DNA of 64,000 nucleotides from Nitrosomonas sp. GTDB taxonomy: Bacteria; Pseudomonadota; Gammaproteobacteria; Burkholderiales; Nitrosomonadaceae. Of the stretch, positions 57,214 to 64,000 are shown in pieces. A model generated the notes under the pieces. The model saw only the letters and a program-made list of their open reading frames with translations. It was not told the origin of the DNA and ran no database searches. How positions within the stretch are numbered: position 1 is the stretch's first letter; each line of letters starts with the position of its first letter. The stretch is from positions 2,232,001-2,296,000 of the forward strand of contig JADJBK010000006.1 in NCBI GenBank assembly GCA_016703745.1, read 5' to 3'. The translations under genes were made by a program, and so were the position numbers.

Positions 57214-58101
57214 ATGCATAGTTTGAAACTAATTCCTGTTTTTCTGTTGCTCTTACTTTGCCAGGGAACAACAGCCGTGGCGCACACAGGTTTGCCCAAT
57301 ATGGCTTTTGCCTGGAGTAACGGCAAAATTGTGGTCGATACCCAGCGTGAGGGCAGAACACTGGGTGGCTACACTGCTTTTACCATCCGGTTTGATGGCA
57401 CGCTGAAACCTTATCAAATGTCTGACGCAGGCATCAGCGGTTTTGGTTTCAATCCGGGCAGTATCATCCAGTACCAGATTGAAAGCACATTGATGAAATG
57501 GTCTGCTGTGGAAAATCGCTGGTTGCGCGATGGATTTGATGAGCGCCTGTCGATTCGACTGGCTTTCGCCGCACGTGAAGTTTCAGCCTCAGAAGGTGAA
57601 AACACTCATGGGATGATTGCCTCCTTGGGTAGCACAGGATCGTTTGAAGGTACCCATCCACTTTTCGAGCTAACCACAGCGGATGGTTCCGCACCGGATG
57701 ACGGCGCCTACATGATTGCCATGACGTTATTTGGTACCGATGAACAAGATGGAAGCATCACCCACCCCCCATCCAAACCATTTCTCCTGGCATTACACTT
57801 GAATGTCAGCAACAATTTTGGCCAGACAGCTTTTAATCAAGCTCTTGATCAGTTCCCCGGTACGCCCTTGAGTGATTACTCTCGCCTTGATCAGTTGTAC
57901 GATTGGGCCGAAACCAACTTCAGTGAATTTTTTCCACATGCTGCACAGAGCCGCTTTGTTTTTGGTATTTACGCACGCTGCTATAACAGTACCATCTGTG
58001 TGGGCAGTAGACGCGGCAAAGTATTCACAACCGGAGGGCCATTCGGCGGACTGACCGATCATGGTTCGCTCGAGTCTTTTTTTGAGGCAGCGGGATTGTA
58101 A
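57214..58101 (+). CDS. exported protein with C-terminal WAET/YARCY domain, first of pair
   Basis: The 295-residue protein has a signal peptide (LIPVFLLLLLCQGTTAVA) after AAGGAGGGGGCG. Residues ~25-195 are a probable beta-rich domain of unknown family. Residues 224-295 form a small domain: WAETNFSEFFPH, IYARCY, ICVG, FTTGGPFGGL. The same domain ends the protein at 60361, and the N-terminal parts also share patterns (FNPGSIIQYQIE.., GAYMIAMTLF). It begins 8 bp before the TonB receptor gene, so both are in one operon. It may bind the receptor's ligand at the cell surface or in the periplasm (inference). Confidence 0.75.
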   Translation: MHSLKLIPVFLLLLLCQGTTAVAHTGLPNMAFAWSNGKIVVDTQREGRTLGGYTAFTIRFDGTLKPYQMSDAGISGFGFNPGSIIQYQIESTLMKWSAVENRWLRDGFDERLSIRLAFAAREVSASEGENTHGMIASLGSTGSFEGTHPLFELTTADGSAPDDGAYMIAMTLFGTDEQDGSITHPPSKPFLLALHLNVSNNFGQTAFNQALDQFPGTPLSDYSRLDQLYDWAETNFSEFFPHAAQSRFVFGIYARCYNSTICVGSRRGKVFTTGGPFGGLTDHGSLESFFEAAGL

Positions 58102-58109
58102 TTTTCTCC

Positions 58110-60314
58110 ATGAAACAGATTTCATGCCTTGTTTCATCTGCCTGCCTGCGCGTCATCCTATCTGCATTCCTCATTACCCTCTCCGCTGAAATTCATGCCA
58201 GGGAGTCCGTTTCAGGAACGCCAGATGCGGCTCCCCTCCAGCCCAAAGCAGCAATGAATAATACTGACAATCCCGGTGCCAGCACTCTTCTTCTCGATAC
58301 CATGGTGATTGAAACCACCGCATTGCCTGCGGAACCAACTCGGAATCTGGGCGGGCGTGAACTGCGATTGCGTGCGGAAGGTACGCTTGGCAAGACACTG
58401 GAACGTGAAATGGGTGTCAGCAGCTTGTCTTATGGACCCGGCGTGGGGCAGGTCGTGATTCGAGGAATGAGCGGTTCTCGCGTCAGGGTAATGCAAAATG
58501 GGATGGGGGTTCATGATGCCTCAGGAATGAGTCCTGACTATGCCATTGCAACCGAATCCATGCTGGCAGACCGTATTACCATTCATCGTGGCCCGGCAAC
58601 CTTGCGCTACGGCGCCAATGCGGCTGGCGGCATGGTGGACATCAAACACCAGCGTATTCCAGACAAAATTCCGAAAGAGTGGTTTTCGGGGAAAACCGAG
58701 TTCCGTTTCGATCATAATCCATCTGAAAAGGCGGGTATGGTTGCCCTCGATATAGGCAGGGATATGCTGGCAATTCATCTCGATTATTTTCATCGGGCGG
58801 CAGGCAACAGTCACATTCCTGGTTTTGCTCTCGATGAAAAAGCGATTCTGCAGCAATTTCAGATTCAACCATCTGAAAATAGCCACAAGGTGATCGAAAA
58901 CACAAGCTCCAGTAGCCAAGGAGGGTCCGCCGGGATCTCTCTGATCGGGGAAGCGGGACATATCGGCGGCAGCTACCATGAGCTGGTGAAAAATTATGGC
59001 GTTCCACCGGGCGTACCTGGACGGGTCGATAATGATTTCGGAAAAGAAGCCGTTCGTATTGCGATGCAGCAGCGTCGCTTCGATCTGGAGGGGCTGTGGA
59101 TCACCCCGTGGGAAATGCTGTCCACCATAGAAGCAAAGCTGGGTTACGTAGATTATGCGCATGATGAGCTAAATCAGGGGCTTCCACTTGCGAATTTCAA
59201 TAACAAAGTCTGGGAATCCCGGTTGGAAGCCAATCATGACTGGGGAAAATATCTCAATGGCGTAGCGGGAATGCAATGGCAAAACCGGGAATTCTCTGCG
59301 GGTGGCATTCATACTTTCACTCCTGCTTCTCAGATCAATTCAATCGGTTTTTTCCTCACCGAAACCGTTATGTTCGGCGAGCGTCTTAACCTGGAATTCG
59401 GCGGGCGTTTCGATCACCAGACGACCGATCCGAAGGCCGATGAAACAAAAATTGCGGGTGTTCGGGCACCTATCCCCCTTCCTGACCAGCTGAAATACAA
59501 TACCTACTCTGTTGCAACGGCATTGAATTACGAGCCTTTTTCTGGAGGGATGCTTTATTTGAGCTGGCAACGGGCACAGCGCGCTCCTGATGTACAGGAA
59601 CTTTTATCATCTGGCCCTCGGTTTGCTACCCGAAATTATGAGATTGGTCGCACGAATCTAAAACGAGAGCAGACAGATCATTTTGAGCTGGGTCTGAACC
59701 TTTCTCAGAAACACTTTTCCTTCCGCGCTAACGGCTATTTCAAAAGAATTGATAATTTTATATATTTGCAAAATCAAGGACTTTTCTTTAACTCAGGACC
59801 AGAACCCCCTCGTTTCCAGCTTGCTTGTGCTGATTTGAGGGCTTGCTTGCCAGTATTTGGCTATCAAGGGGATGCGGCTGATTTTTGGGGTTATGAGGCA
59901 GAAATGAATCTACCATTTAAACTCGGTGCTTTTAATCCATATCTAACTCTTTTTTCTGACTATGTGCGAGGATGGTTCCGTAAATCTGAGCTCGGCGATG
60001 TGCCAAGATTACCACCGCTGCGTTTTGGCTTTGAAGTGGGGACAAGCTACGAGAAATGGAAAGGATCGATTCGCTATACGCACGCGCTATCACAAAACCA
60101 CCCAGGCTTGCTGGATACGGCCACCGATGGCTATGATCGCCTTGATCTGGACGTAACTTATGACTGGGCTGTTTCAAATCGCATCAAATTATTGCTATTC
60201 GGGAAAGCATCGAACATGTCTAACTCGATCATCCGCAATTCAACCTCTTTTCTACGTAATTTCGCACCCGAGCCAGGAGTGAGTCTTGTAGCGGGGTTCC
60301 GGGCAAATTTCTGA
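58110..60314 (+). CDS. TonB-dependent outer-membrane receptor, ZnuD-like
   Basis: The 734-residue protein has a signal peptide (LRVILSAFLITLSAEIHA), a likely TonB box DTMVIET near residue 62, the plug (VVIRGMSGSRVRVMQNGMGVHDASGMSPDYA, written here only as motifs VVIRGMSGSRV and GVHDASGMSPDY), IHRGPATLRYG closing the plug, and a 22-strand barrel ending with an aromatic residue (FRANF). The DASGMSPD block resembles that of zinc receptors of the ZnuD type. It would import a metal or metal complex across the outer membrane using TonB energy. One extracellular loop contains two Cys (ACADLRACLP). It is flanked by two related exported proteins. No ABC importer is adjacent. Confidence 0.9.
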   Translation: MKQISCLVSSACLRVILSAFLITLSAEIHARESVSGTPDAAPLQPKAAMNNTDNPGASTLLLDTMVIETTALPAEPTRNLGGRELRLRAEGTLGKTLEREMGVSSLSYGPGVGQVVIRGMSGSRVRVMQNGMGVHDASGMSPDYAIATESMLADRITIHRGPATLRYGANAAGGMVDIKHQRIPDKIPKEWFSGKTEFRFDHNPSEKAGMVALDIGRDMLAIHLDYFHRAAGNSHIPGFALDEKAILQQFQIQPSENSHKVIENTSSSSQGGSAGISLIGEAGHIGGSYHELVKNYGVPPGVPGRVDNDFGKEAVRIAMQQRRFDLEGLWITPWEMLSTIEAKLGYVDYAHDELNQGLPLANFNNKVWESRLEANHDWGKYLNGVAGMQWQNREFSAGGIHTFTPASQINSIGFFLTETVMFGERLNLEFGGRFDHQTTDPKADETKIAGVRAPIPLPDQLKYNTYSVATALNYEPFSGGMLYLSWQRAQRAPDVQELLSSGPRFATRNYEIGRTNLKREQTDHFELGLNLSQKHFSFRANGYFKRIDNFIYLQNQGLFFNSGPEPPRFQLACADLRACLPVFGYQGDAADFWGYEAEMNLPFKLGAFNPYLTLFSDYVRGWFRKSELGDVPRLPPLRFGFEVGTSYEKWKGSIRYTHALSQNHPGLLDTATDGYDRLDLDVTYDWAVSNRIKLLLFGKASNMSNSIIRNSTSFLRNFAPEPGVSLVAGFRANF

Positions 60315-60360
60315 TAACGCCTACTGTGTGATTACTATACTTCTTTAAGGGAGAAACCAA

Positions 60361-61365
60361 ATGATGTCAAAAAAAATTATCACGGTCGCTACTGATTGCC
60401 TTGGCCTGCTTGTCGGGCTGGCATTTTCGCTCACTACGATGGCACAGACTTTTCACCAGGATATCGAAGTCGCCATTATCAATGAACAGCAGCTGCGCAC
60501 GGATTTCTGCAACCGCAGCGAAATGTGCAGCATTATCGGAATTGACTTTCTTGGATTACCACCAGGTCAGCTACCTAATGATAGGTTGACCGGTAAACCC
60601 ATATATGTCACTCAATTTCTAAGCCTATCAGGCAAAATTGGAATAAATAGTCCCGGATTTTTTGCAGCCTCAGGTGATTTGTTACCAGCGGAACCTGTGC
60701 GTTATCAGATTTCAGGACACCTTGCCTATTGGGATCCTGCGCTGAATCGCTGGACCCTCGCGCAGGAGGGTACAAAAATTCGCCTTTTTGGTGGTCTCGA
60801 TATTCAACCGGATACATCCTGCGGATTGGTAATATGTCCACCAAAAGTCGTTGACGACGGCTCAAGCCTTTTCAGTCGTCACGGTACGGATGGCGCGGAA
60901 TCCCTGATCATAGGAGATACTAAAGCAGATGGTTCTCTGCATACTCATCTGGACTGGTTTCTTGAATCCGAAGGCCTTCCCGGTGGACCAGCAGGAGCCT
61001 ATATGGTAGAAATGCGTGTTTTCTCCGAGCAGCACCCCGTACTTTCCGATTTTTTCTATGTTATGTTTAATCATAACTTACCTGAAGATCAGTTCCAGCA
61101 GGCTATTGCCACACGCGTGCGGCAAGAAAGTATCGACACCGCCCGAACAGACAGATTGTTCACTTGGGCAGAAACCAATCACCCCAATATTTTTCCTCAT
61201 ACGAGTAAATCATTCGTCGCACTGGGCTATTATGCGCGCTGCTACGATAATGGCATCTGTGTCGGAATAAAGGATGACCATATTTTCGCAACAGGTGGAG
61301 AGTTTGGTAACGGAATCGCTGAAATCGGGGGGCTGACTACGCTCCTGGACGACGTCGGATTGTAG
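60361..61365 (+). CDS. exported protein with C-terminal WAET/YARCY domain, second of pair
   Basis: The 334-residue protein has a signal peptide (LGLLVGLAFSLTTMAQ) after AAGGGAGAAACC. The N-terminal domain has two Cys pairs (CNRSEMC and CGLVICPP) absent from its relative at 57214, and HTHLDWFLES. The C-terminal 73 residues share WAETNHPNIFPH, YYARCY, ICVG and FATGGEFG with that protein. It lies 46 bp after the receptor gene. Two divergent paralogues on both sides of one receptor suggest an accessory ligand-capture role, which is inference. Confidence 0.72.
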   Translation: MMSKKIITVATDCLGLLVGLAFSLTTMAQTFHQDIEVAIINEQQLRTDFCNRSEMCSIIGIDFLGLPPGQLPNDRLTGKPIYVTQFLSLSGKIGINSPGFFAASGDLLPAEPVRYQISGHLAYWDPALNRWTLAQEGTKIRLFGGLDIQPDTSCGLVICPPKVVDDGSSLFSRHGTDGAESLIIGDTKADGSLHTHLDWFLESEGLPGGPAGAYMVEMRVFSEQHPVLSDFFYVMFNHNLPEDQFQQAIATRVRQESIDTARTDRLFTWAETNHPNIFPHTSKSFVALGYYARCYDNGICVGIKDDHIFATGGEFGNGIAEIGGLTTLLDDVGL

Positions 61366-61474
61366 ATACCAACCCTGTACTCGATTATCCGACCCGGAAA
61401 ACGATAGTTAATGACATGAAACTATGAATCGCCCCGGGTTTTCCGGAGATAAAATGATTTGAGAGGAGGAGGAT

Positions 61475-61795
61475 ATGAAAAATCAAATTAGTTATTCACC
61501 GGAAGTCCGGGAGCGAGCAGTAAGGTTGGTATTCGAGCAGCAAAAAGAGCATGAATCGCAATGGTCATCGATCAAATCGATCGCATCGAAGATTGGCTGC
61601 ACAGCGGAAACATTGCGGGCATGGGTAAGAAGAGCGGAGACGGATCGAGGAATTCGAGGCGGGTTGTCGACATCGGATCGTGAGCGGCTCAAGGAATTGG
61701 AACGGGAGAATCGTGAATTAAAGCGGGCCAACGAGATATTACGGAAGGCATCCGCTTATTTTGCCCAGGCGGAGCTCGACCGCCGACCGAAATGA
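61475..61795 (+). CDS. IS3-family OrfA
   Basis: The 106-residue protein has a helix-turn-helix (YSPEVRERAVRLVFEQQ, IASKIGCTAETLRAWVRR) and a C-terminal coiled coil (RERLKELERENRELKRANEI). GAGAGGAGGA precedes the ATG. Its TGA overlaps the ATG of orfB, so OrfB may be made by coupling as well as by a -1 frameshift into an OrfAB fusion. Confidence 0.95.
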   Translation: MKNQISYSPEVRERAVRLVFEQQKEHESQWSSIKSIASKIGCTAETLRAWVRRAETDRGIRGGLSTSDRERLKELERENRELKRANEILRKASAYFAQAELDRRPK

Positions 61796-62694
61796 TGATG
61801 TTATTTGTTGATAGAAACAAGGTGGAATATGGGGTCGAGCCGATCTGTAAGCAAATACAGATTGCCCCGTCGACTTATTATGAGCACAAAAGGCGGGAGA
61901 GAGATCCGGATCGATTGCCCGGTCGCGTCAAGCGGGACACGAAGCTGGCACTCGAAATACAGCAGGTTTGGGAAAGTAACTTCCGGGTTTACGGTGTTCG
62001 TAAAGTATGGCGGCAATTGTTGCGAGAAGGCATTAGCGCTGCGCGTTGCACCGTCGAGCGATTGATGAAGACACTTGGGATACAAGGCACCAGGCGTGGT
62101 AAAAAGTGCCGGACAACGATTGCAGATAACTTACTTGCCTGCCCAACAGATAAGGTTAACCGACAATTTGTGGCGACCCGGCCCAATCAATTGTGGTTAG
62201 CGGATATTACCTTTGTTGCAACGTGGATGGGATTTGTTTATGTAGCTTTTATTACCGATGTTTTTGCCCGGTATATTGTTGGTTGGCGAGTCAGCCGGTC
62301 ATTACATACCGATCTGGTGCTTGACGCATTGGAACAGGCATTGTGTGCACGGCACGAAATTAAGGGATTAGTCCATCATAGCGACCACGGTAGCCAATAC
62401 TTGTCGATCCGCTATACGGAACGCTTGATACAAGCCAATATTGATGCTTCTGTTGGCAGTGTTGGTGATTCTTATGACAATGCACTCGCCGAAACAATTA
62501 ACGGATTATACAAGACCGAGGTCATACGGCACCGCGGCCCCTGGCGCAATATCGACGATGTTGAGTTTGCAACCTTGGAATGGGTAGATTGGTTCAATAA
62601 TCGCCGATTGTTGGAACCGATTGGAAATATTCCGCCGGCAGAATTTGAAATGGCCTATTATCACCAACCAAGAGAGTCAGCCGTTGCGGTTTGA
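61792..62694 (+). CDS. IS3-family OrfB transposase (intact)
   Basis: The 300-residue protein has an HTH_21 segment (VYGVRKVWRQLLREG) and an rve integrase core: Asp in LADITFVATWMGF, Asp in HHSDHGSQYLS and Glu in NALAETINGLYK. No stop or shift is present, unlike the related gene at 5382-6287. It could mobilise both IS3 elements if the ends are compatible. Confidence 0.95.
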   Translation: MMMLFVDRNKVEYGVEPICKQIQIAPSTYYEHKRRERDPDRLPGRVKRDTKLALEIQQVWESNFRVYGVRKVWRQLLREGISAARCTVERLMKTLGIQGTRRGKKCRTTIADNLLACPTDKVNRQFVATRPNQLWLADITFVATWMGFVYVAFITDVFARYIVGWRVSRSLHTDLVLDALEQALCARHEIKGLVHHSDHGSQYLSIRYTERLIQANIDASVGSVGDSYDNALAETINGLYKTEVIRHRGPWRNIDDVEFATLEWVDWFNNRRLLEPIGNIPPAEFEMAYYHQPRESAVAV

Positions 62695-62733
62695 CTCAAG
62701 GTAAATAGTCTCCGGAAAAACCGGGGCGATTCA

Positions 62734-63093
62734 GGTCCGTTTTTCAACTGGTTTGTTGTCAGCGGATATTTTCCAAAAGCTTGGAAACTCAAGATTGAAA
62801 AAGAAGCGCATATTTATAATCTATTTTCTGTCTTGCTGAGCAAAATGTGGCTATCCCGACTAGTTAATGGCTCAAGAATGGAGCCGTTCCTACTTGGCAA
62901 AGAACCTTTTCTGCCAGATTTTCAGTTGTTCTACACGCTCGAGCTTAGCCAAATGTTTTCTGAATTGTTCGAAATACCCGAGATGCATCTGTTTCGAGAC
63001 GATCCAGCATTGCAGACGTTATCTCGCGTCAATTATCTTGGCCGCTTTGACGACAATTATGATGGCCGGTTGAGTTTATTAGCTACTTCATGA
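62734..63093 (+). pseudogene. C-terminal fragment of an unknown protein cut by IS3
   Basis: The frame is open from the first base after the IS3 to a TGA at 63091-63093, about 119 codons, with no credible start except a weak TTG at 62833. FLLGKEPFLPDFQLFYTLEL faintly resembles the C-terminal domain of glutathione S-transferases. The 5' part of the gene is missing. The last residues may already be encoded by the end of the IS21 element to the right. Confidence 0.4.
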
Positions 63094-63825
63094 TTTTTTC
63101 TGGTTTTTCCTCCTATAACTTTCACTGTCGATTTCGATGATAGTTGCGTGATGGATGATCCGGTCGATGGCGGCAACAGTCATCATGGTGTCGGGGAAGA
63201 TTTGATCCCACTGGCTAAAAGGCTGGTTTGAAGTAATGATGAGACTTCCGCTTTCATAGCGATGGGCAATGAAGTCAAACAATACTTGTGTTTCCGAATC
63301 GGTCTTTTTGACATAGCCGATATCATCAACGATCAGTACACGGTATTTATCCAGCCGCGTCATGGCGGACATCAAGTCCAGTTCTTTCCTGGCTTGCTGC
63401 AGAAGTTGAACGAGTGCGGTAGCTGATATCCATTTGACGCGAATGCCTTGTTCAATCAAATGCAACCCCAATGCTGCCGCCACATGTGATTTGCCGACAC
63501 CGGATGGGCCGATCAGCAACACATTGTCTGCCTGGCTCGCCCAGTAGGTATTGTCGCGCAGCGTGATGATTTTTTTCTGAGCGGCTTGAGGCAGTTCGGT
63601 CAGCGCCAGAGTGGCAAAGCTTTTGCCGCGCGGCAGTCTGGCTTCATGCGCCCAGTTGCTGATTCTGCTTTGGAAGCGCTGGGCGACTTCCTGTTCGCAC
63701 AGGGCGGCGAGATATTGGCTGTAGCTCCAGGCGTGTTCTGCGGCTTGATCCTGGAAGTGCCGGTAATGCTGGCCAAAGGCAGGGAGTCTGAGTTCCTTGA
63801 GCATCAGTGGGAGCGATTCAGACAT
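63088..63825 (-). CDS. istB: IS21 IstB ATPase helper
   Basis: From the ATG at 63825, 7 bases after GGAGGG, it has 245 residues. The AAA+ motifs are Walker A GPSGVGKSH and Walker B VLIVDDIGYV; SLIITSNQPFSQWDQIF is the sensor block. It loads on target DNA and activates IstA. The reading frame stays open upstream into the istA C-terminal sequence with no stop between. Confidence 0.94.
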   Translation of the reverse strand: MSESLPLMLKELRLPAFGQHYRHFQDQAAEHAWSYSQYLAALCEQEVAQRFQSRISNWAHEARLPRGKSFATLALTELPQAAQKKIITLRDNTYWASQADNVLLIGPSGVGKSHVAAALGLHLIEQGIRVKWISATALVQLLQQARKELDLMSAMTRLDKYRVLIVDDIGYVKKTDSETQVLFDFIAHRYESGSLIITSNQPFSQWDQIFPDTMMTVAAIDRIIHHATIIEIDSESYRRKNQKKS

Positions 63826-64000
63826 GAGCTGCCCTCCTTGTGTTGCCCAGTTTCCGCTGAGGAGTTGATCGTAGGTATCCGCAGTGTGTTGTTTAATTGG
63901 GATGTCCGGCTGCGGCGCATGCTGCCGCAGAAATCGCTTTTGCAGTGTTTGCAGTTCAGGTAGCGGATGTTGTTGCAACAATTCAGCGGCCAACTGGCTC
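63826..64000 (-). CDS. istA: IS21 IstA C-terminus, partial
   Basis: In the same frame as istB, the sequence upstream of its ATG reads as a plausible IstA tail: LPELQTLQKRFLRQ, then HTADTYDQLL, a motif found near the end of IS21 transposases. No stop codon separates it from istB. Either IstA has lost its stop and is fused to IstB, or this segment is the natural in-frame end. The rest of the gene is beyond the window. Confidence 0.6.

Larger units (their letters stand above)
61425..62733 (+). mobile_element. complete IS3-family element
   Basis: The inverted repeats are TGAATCGCCCCGGGTTTTCC at 61425 and the complement of TGAATCGCCCCGGTTTTTCC ending at 62733. Both transposase frames are intact. 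The flanks CTA and GGT do not match, so there is no target duplication; a rearrangement has replaced one side. It is related to the IS3 inside istB (5348-6660). Confidence 0.94.
63088..64000 (-). mobile_element. IS21-family element, partial at window edge
   Basis: istB and the end of istA read leftward and run off the window. It is a different IS21 from that at 4611-9655, with only family-level similarity of IstB. The outer terminal repeat could not be placed with confidence; it must lie at or slightly left of 63088. Confidence 0.85.

Overview
The window looks like a chromosomal segment of an ammonia-oxidising betaproteobacterium of the genus Nitrosomonas. The main pointers are an exported cytochrome P460 next to a small His-rich metal-binding protein of the SmbP type, a wealth of c-type cytochromes, beta-proteobacterial gene orders (gpmA-envC-ctpA-moeB; dapC-dapD; gloB / methyltransferase-rnhA-dnaQ), and a heavy load of insertion sequences. 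The species is an inference; no rRNA gene is present.

Layout. (1) 1-9754 is an insertion-sequence graveyard: an IS427-like IS5-family element split by a second IS5-type element, another copy of that element beside it, then an HTH gene and the first ~194 codons of an SNF2-type helicase (probable remnant of a defence or restriction locus) cut off by an IS21 element, which itself carries an IS3 and a third IS5 copy. Removing the inner elements and one target duplication restores uninterrupted reading frames in each host transposase. (2) 9904-34019 is mostly housekeeping: moeB, ctpA, envC, gpmA (one leftward operon), mpl, lysS, glnS, spoT, a STAS-like protein, a glycosyltransferase, an exported protein, two overlapping membrane-associated GTPases, uup, two tandem small cytochromes c, and an RND efflux pair whose last codon and stop come from an IS66 end. 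(3) 34016-42812 is a second plastic region: an IS66 fragment, a REP-associated tyrosine transposase (RAYT) with its REP hairpins, a complete IS66, then a subtilisin-like protease followed by three related exported proteins separated by 90-bp palindromic repeats. (4) 42910-61365 is core plus respiratory/metal genes: dnaQ, rnhA, a methyltransferase, gloB, a thioredoxin-like protein, cytochrome P460, SmbP, dapD, dapC, a DMT exporter, a His-rich Spy-like protein, a His-rich di-haem peroxidase, rubrerythrin, an Fe-S/DUF3501 fusion, a CNP1-like lipoprotein, trmB, and a TonB receptor between two related exported proteins. (5) 61425-64000 is an intact IS3, a truncated ORF and the end of another IS21.

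The most interesting locus is 37805-42620. The protease gene starts at an ATG with a strong ribosome-binding site, followed at once by nine CAAG tetranucleotides. With nine copies the ATG runs into a stop after 18 codons; eight or eleven copies would put it in frame with a perfect signal peptide and the whole protease. This is the architecture of a phase-variable contingency gene, here in the OFF state. The gene directly after it encodes an exported two-cysteine protein of unknown family; that protein is present three times, and in front of the third copy lies a 106-bp relic of the C-terminus of a second protease. The protease-partner pair has therefore been duplicated as a unit, suggesting a cognate pair.
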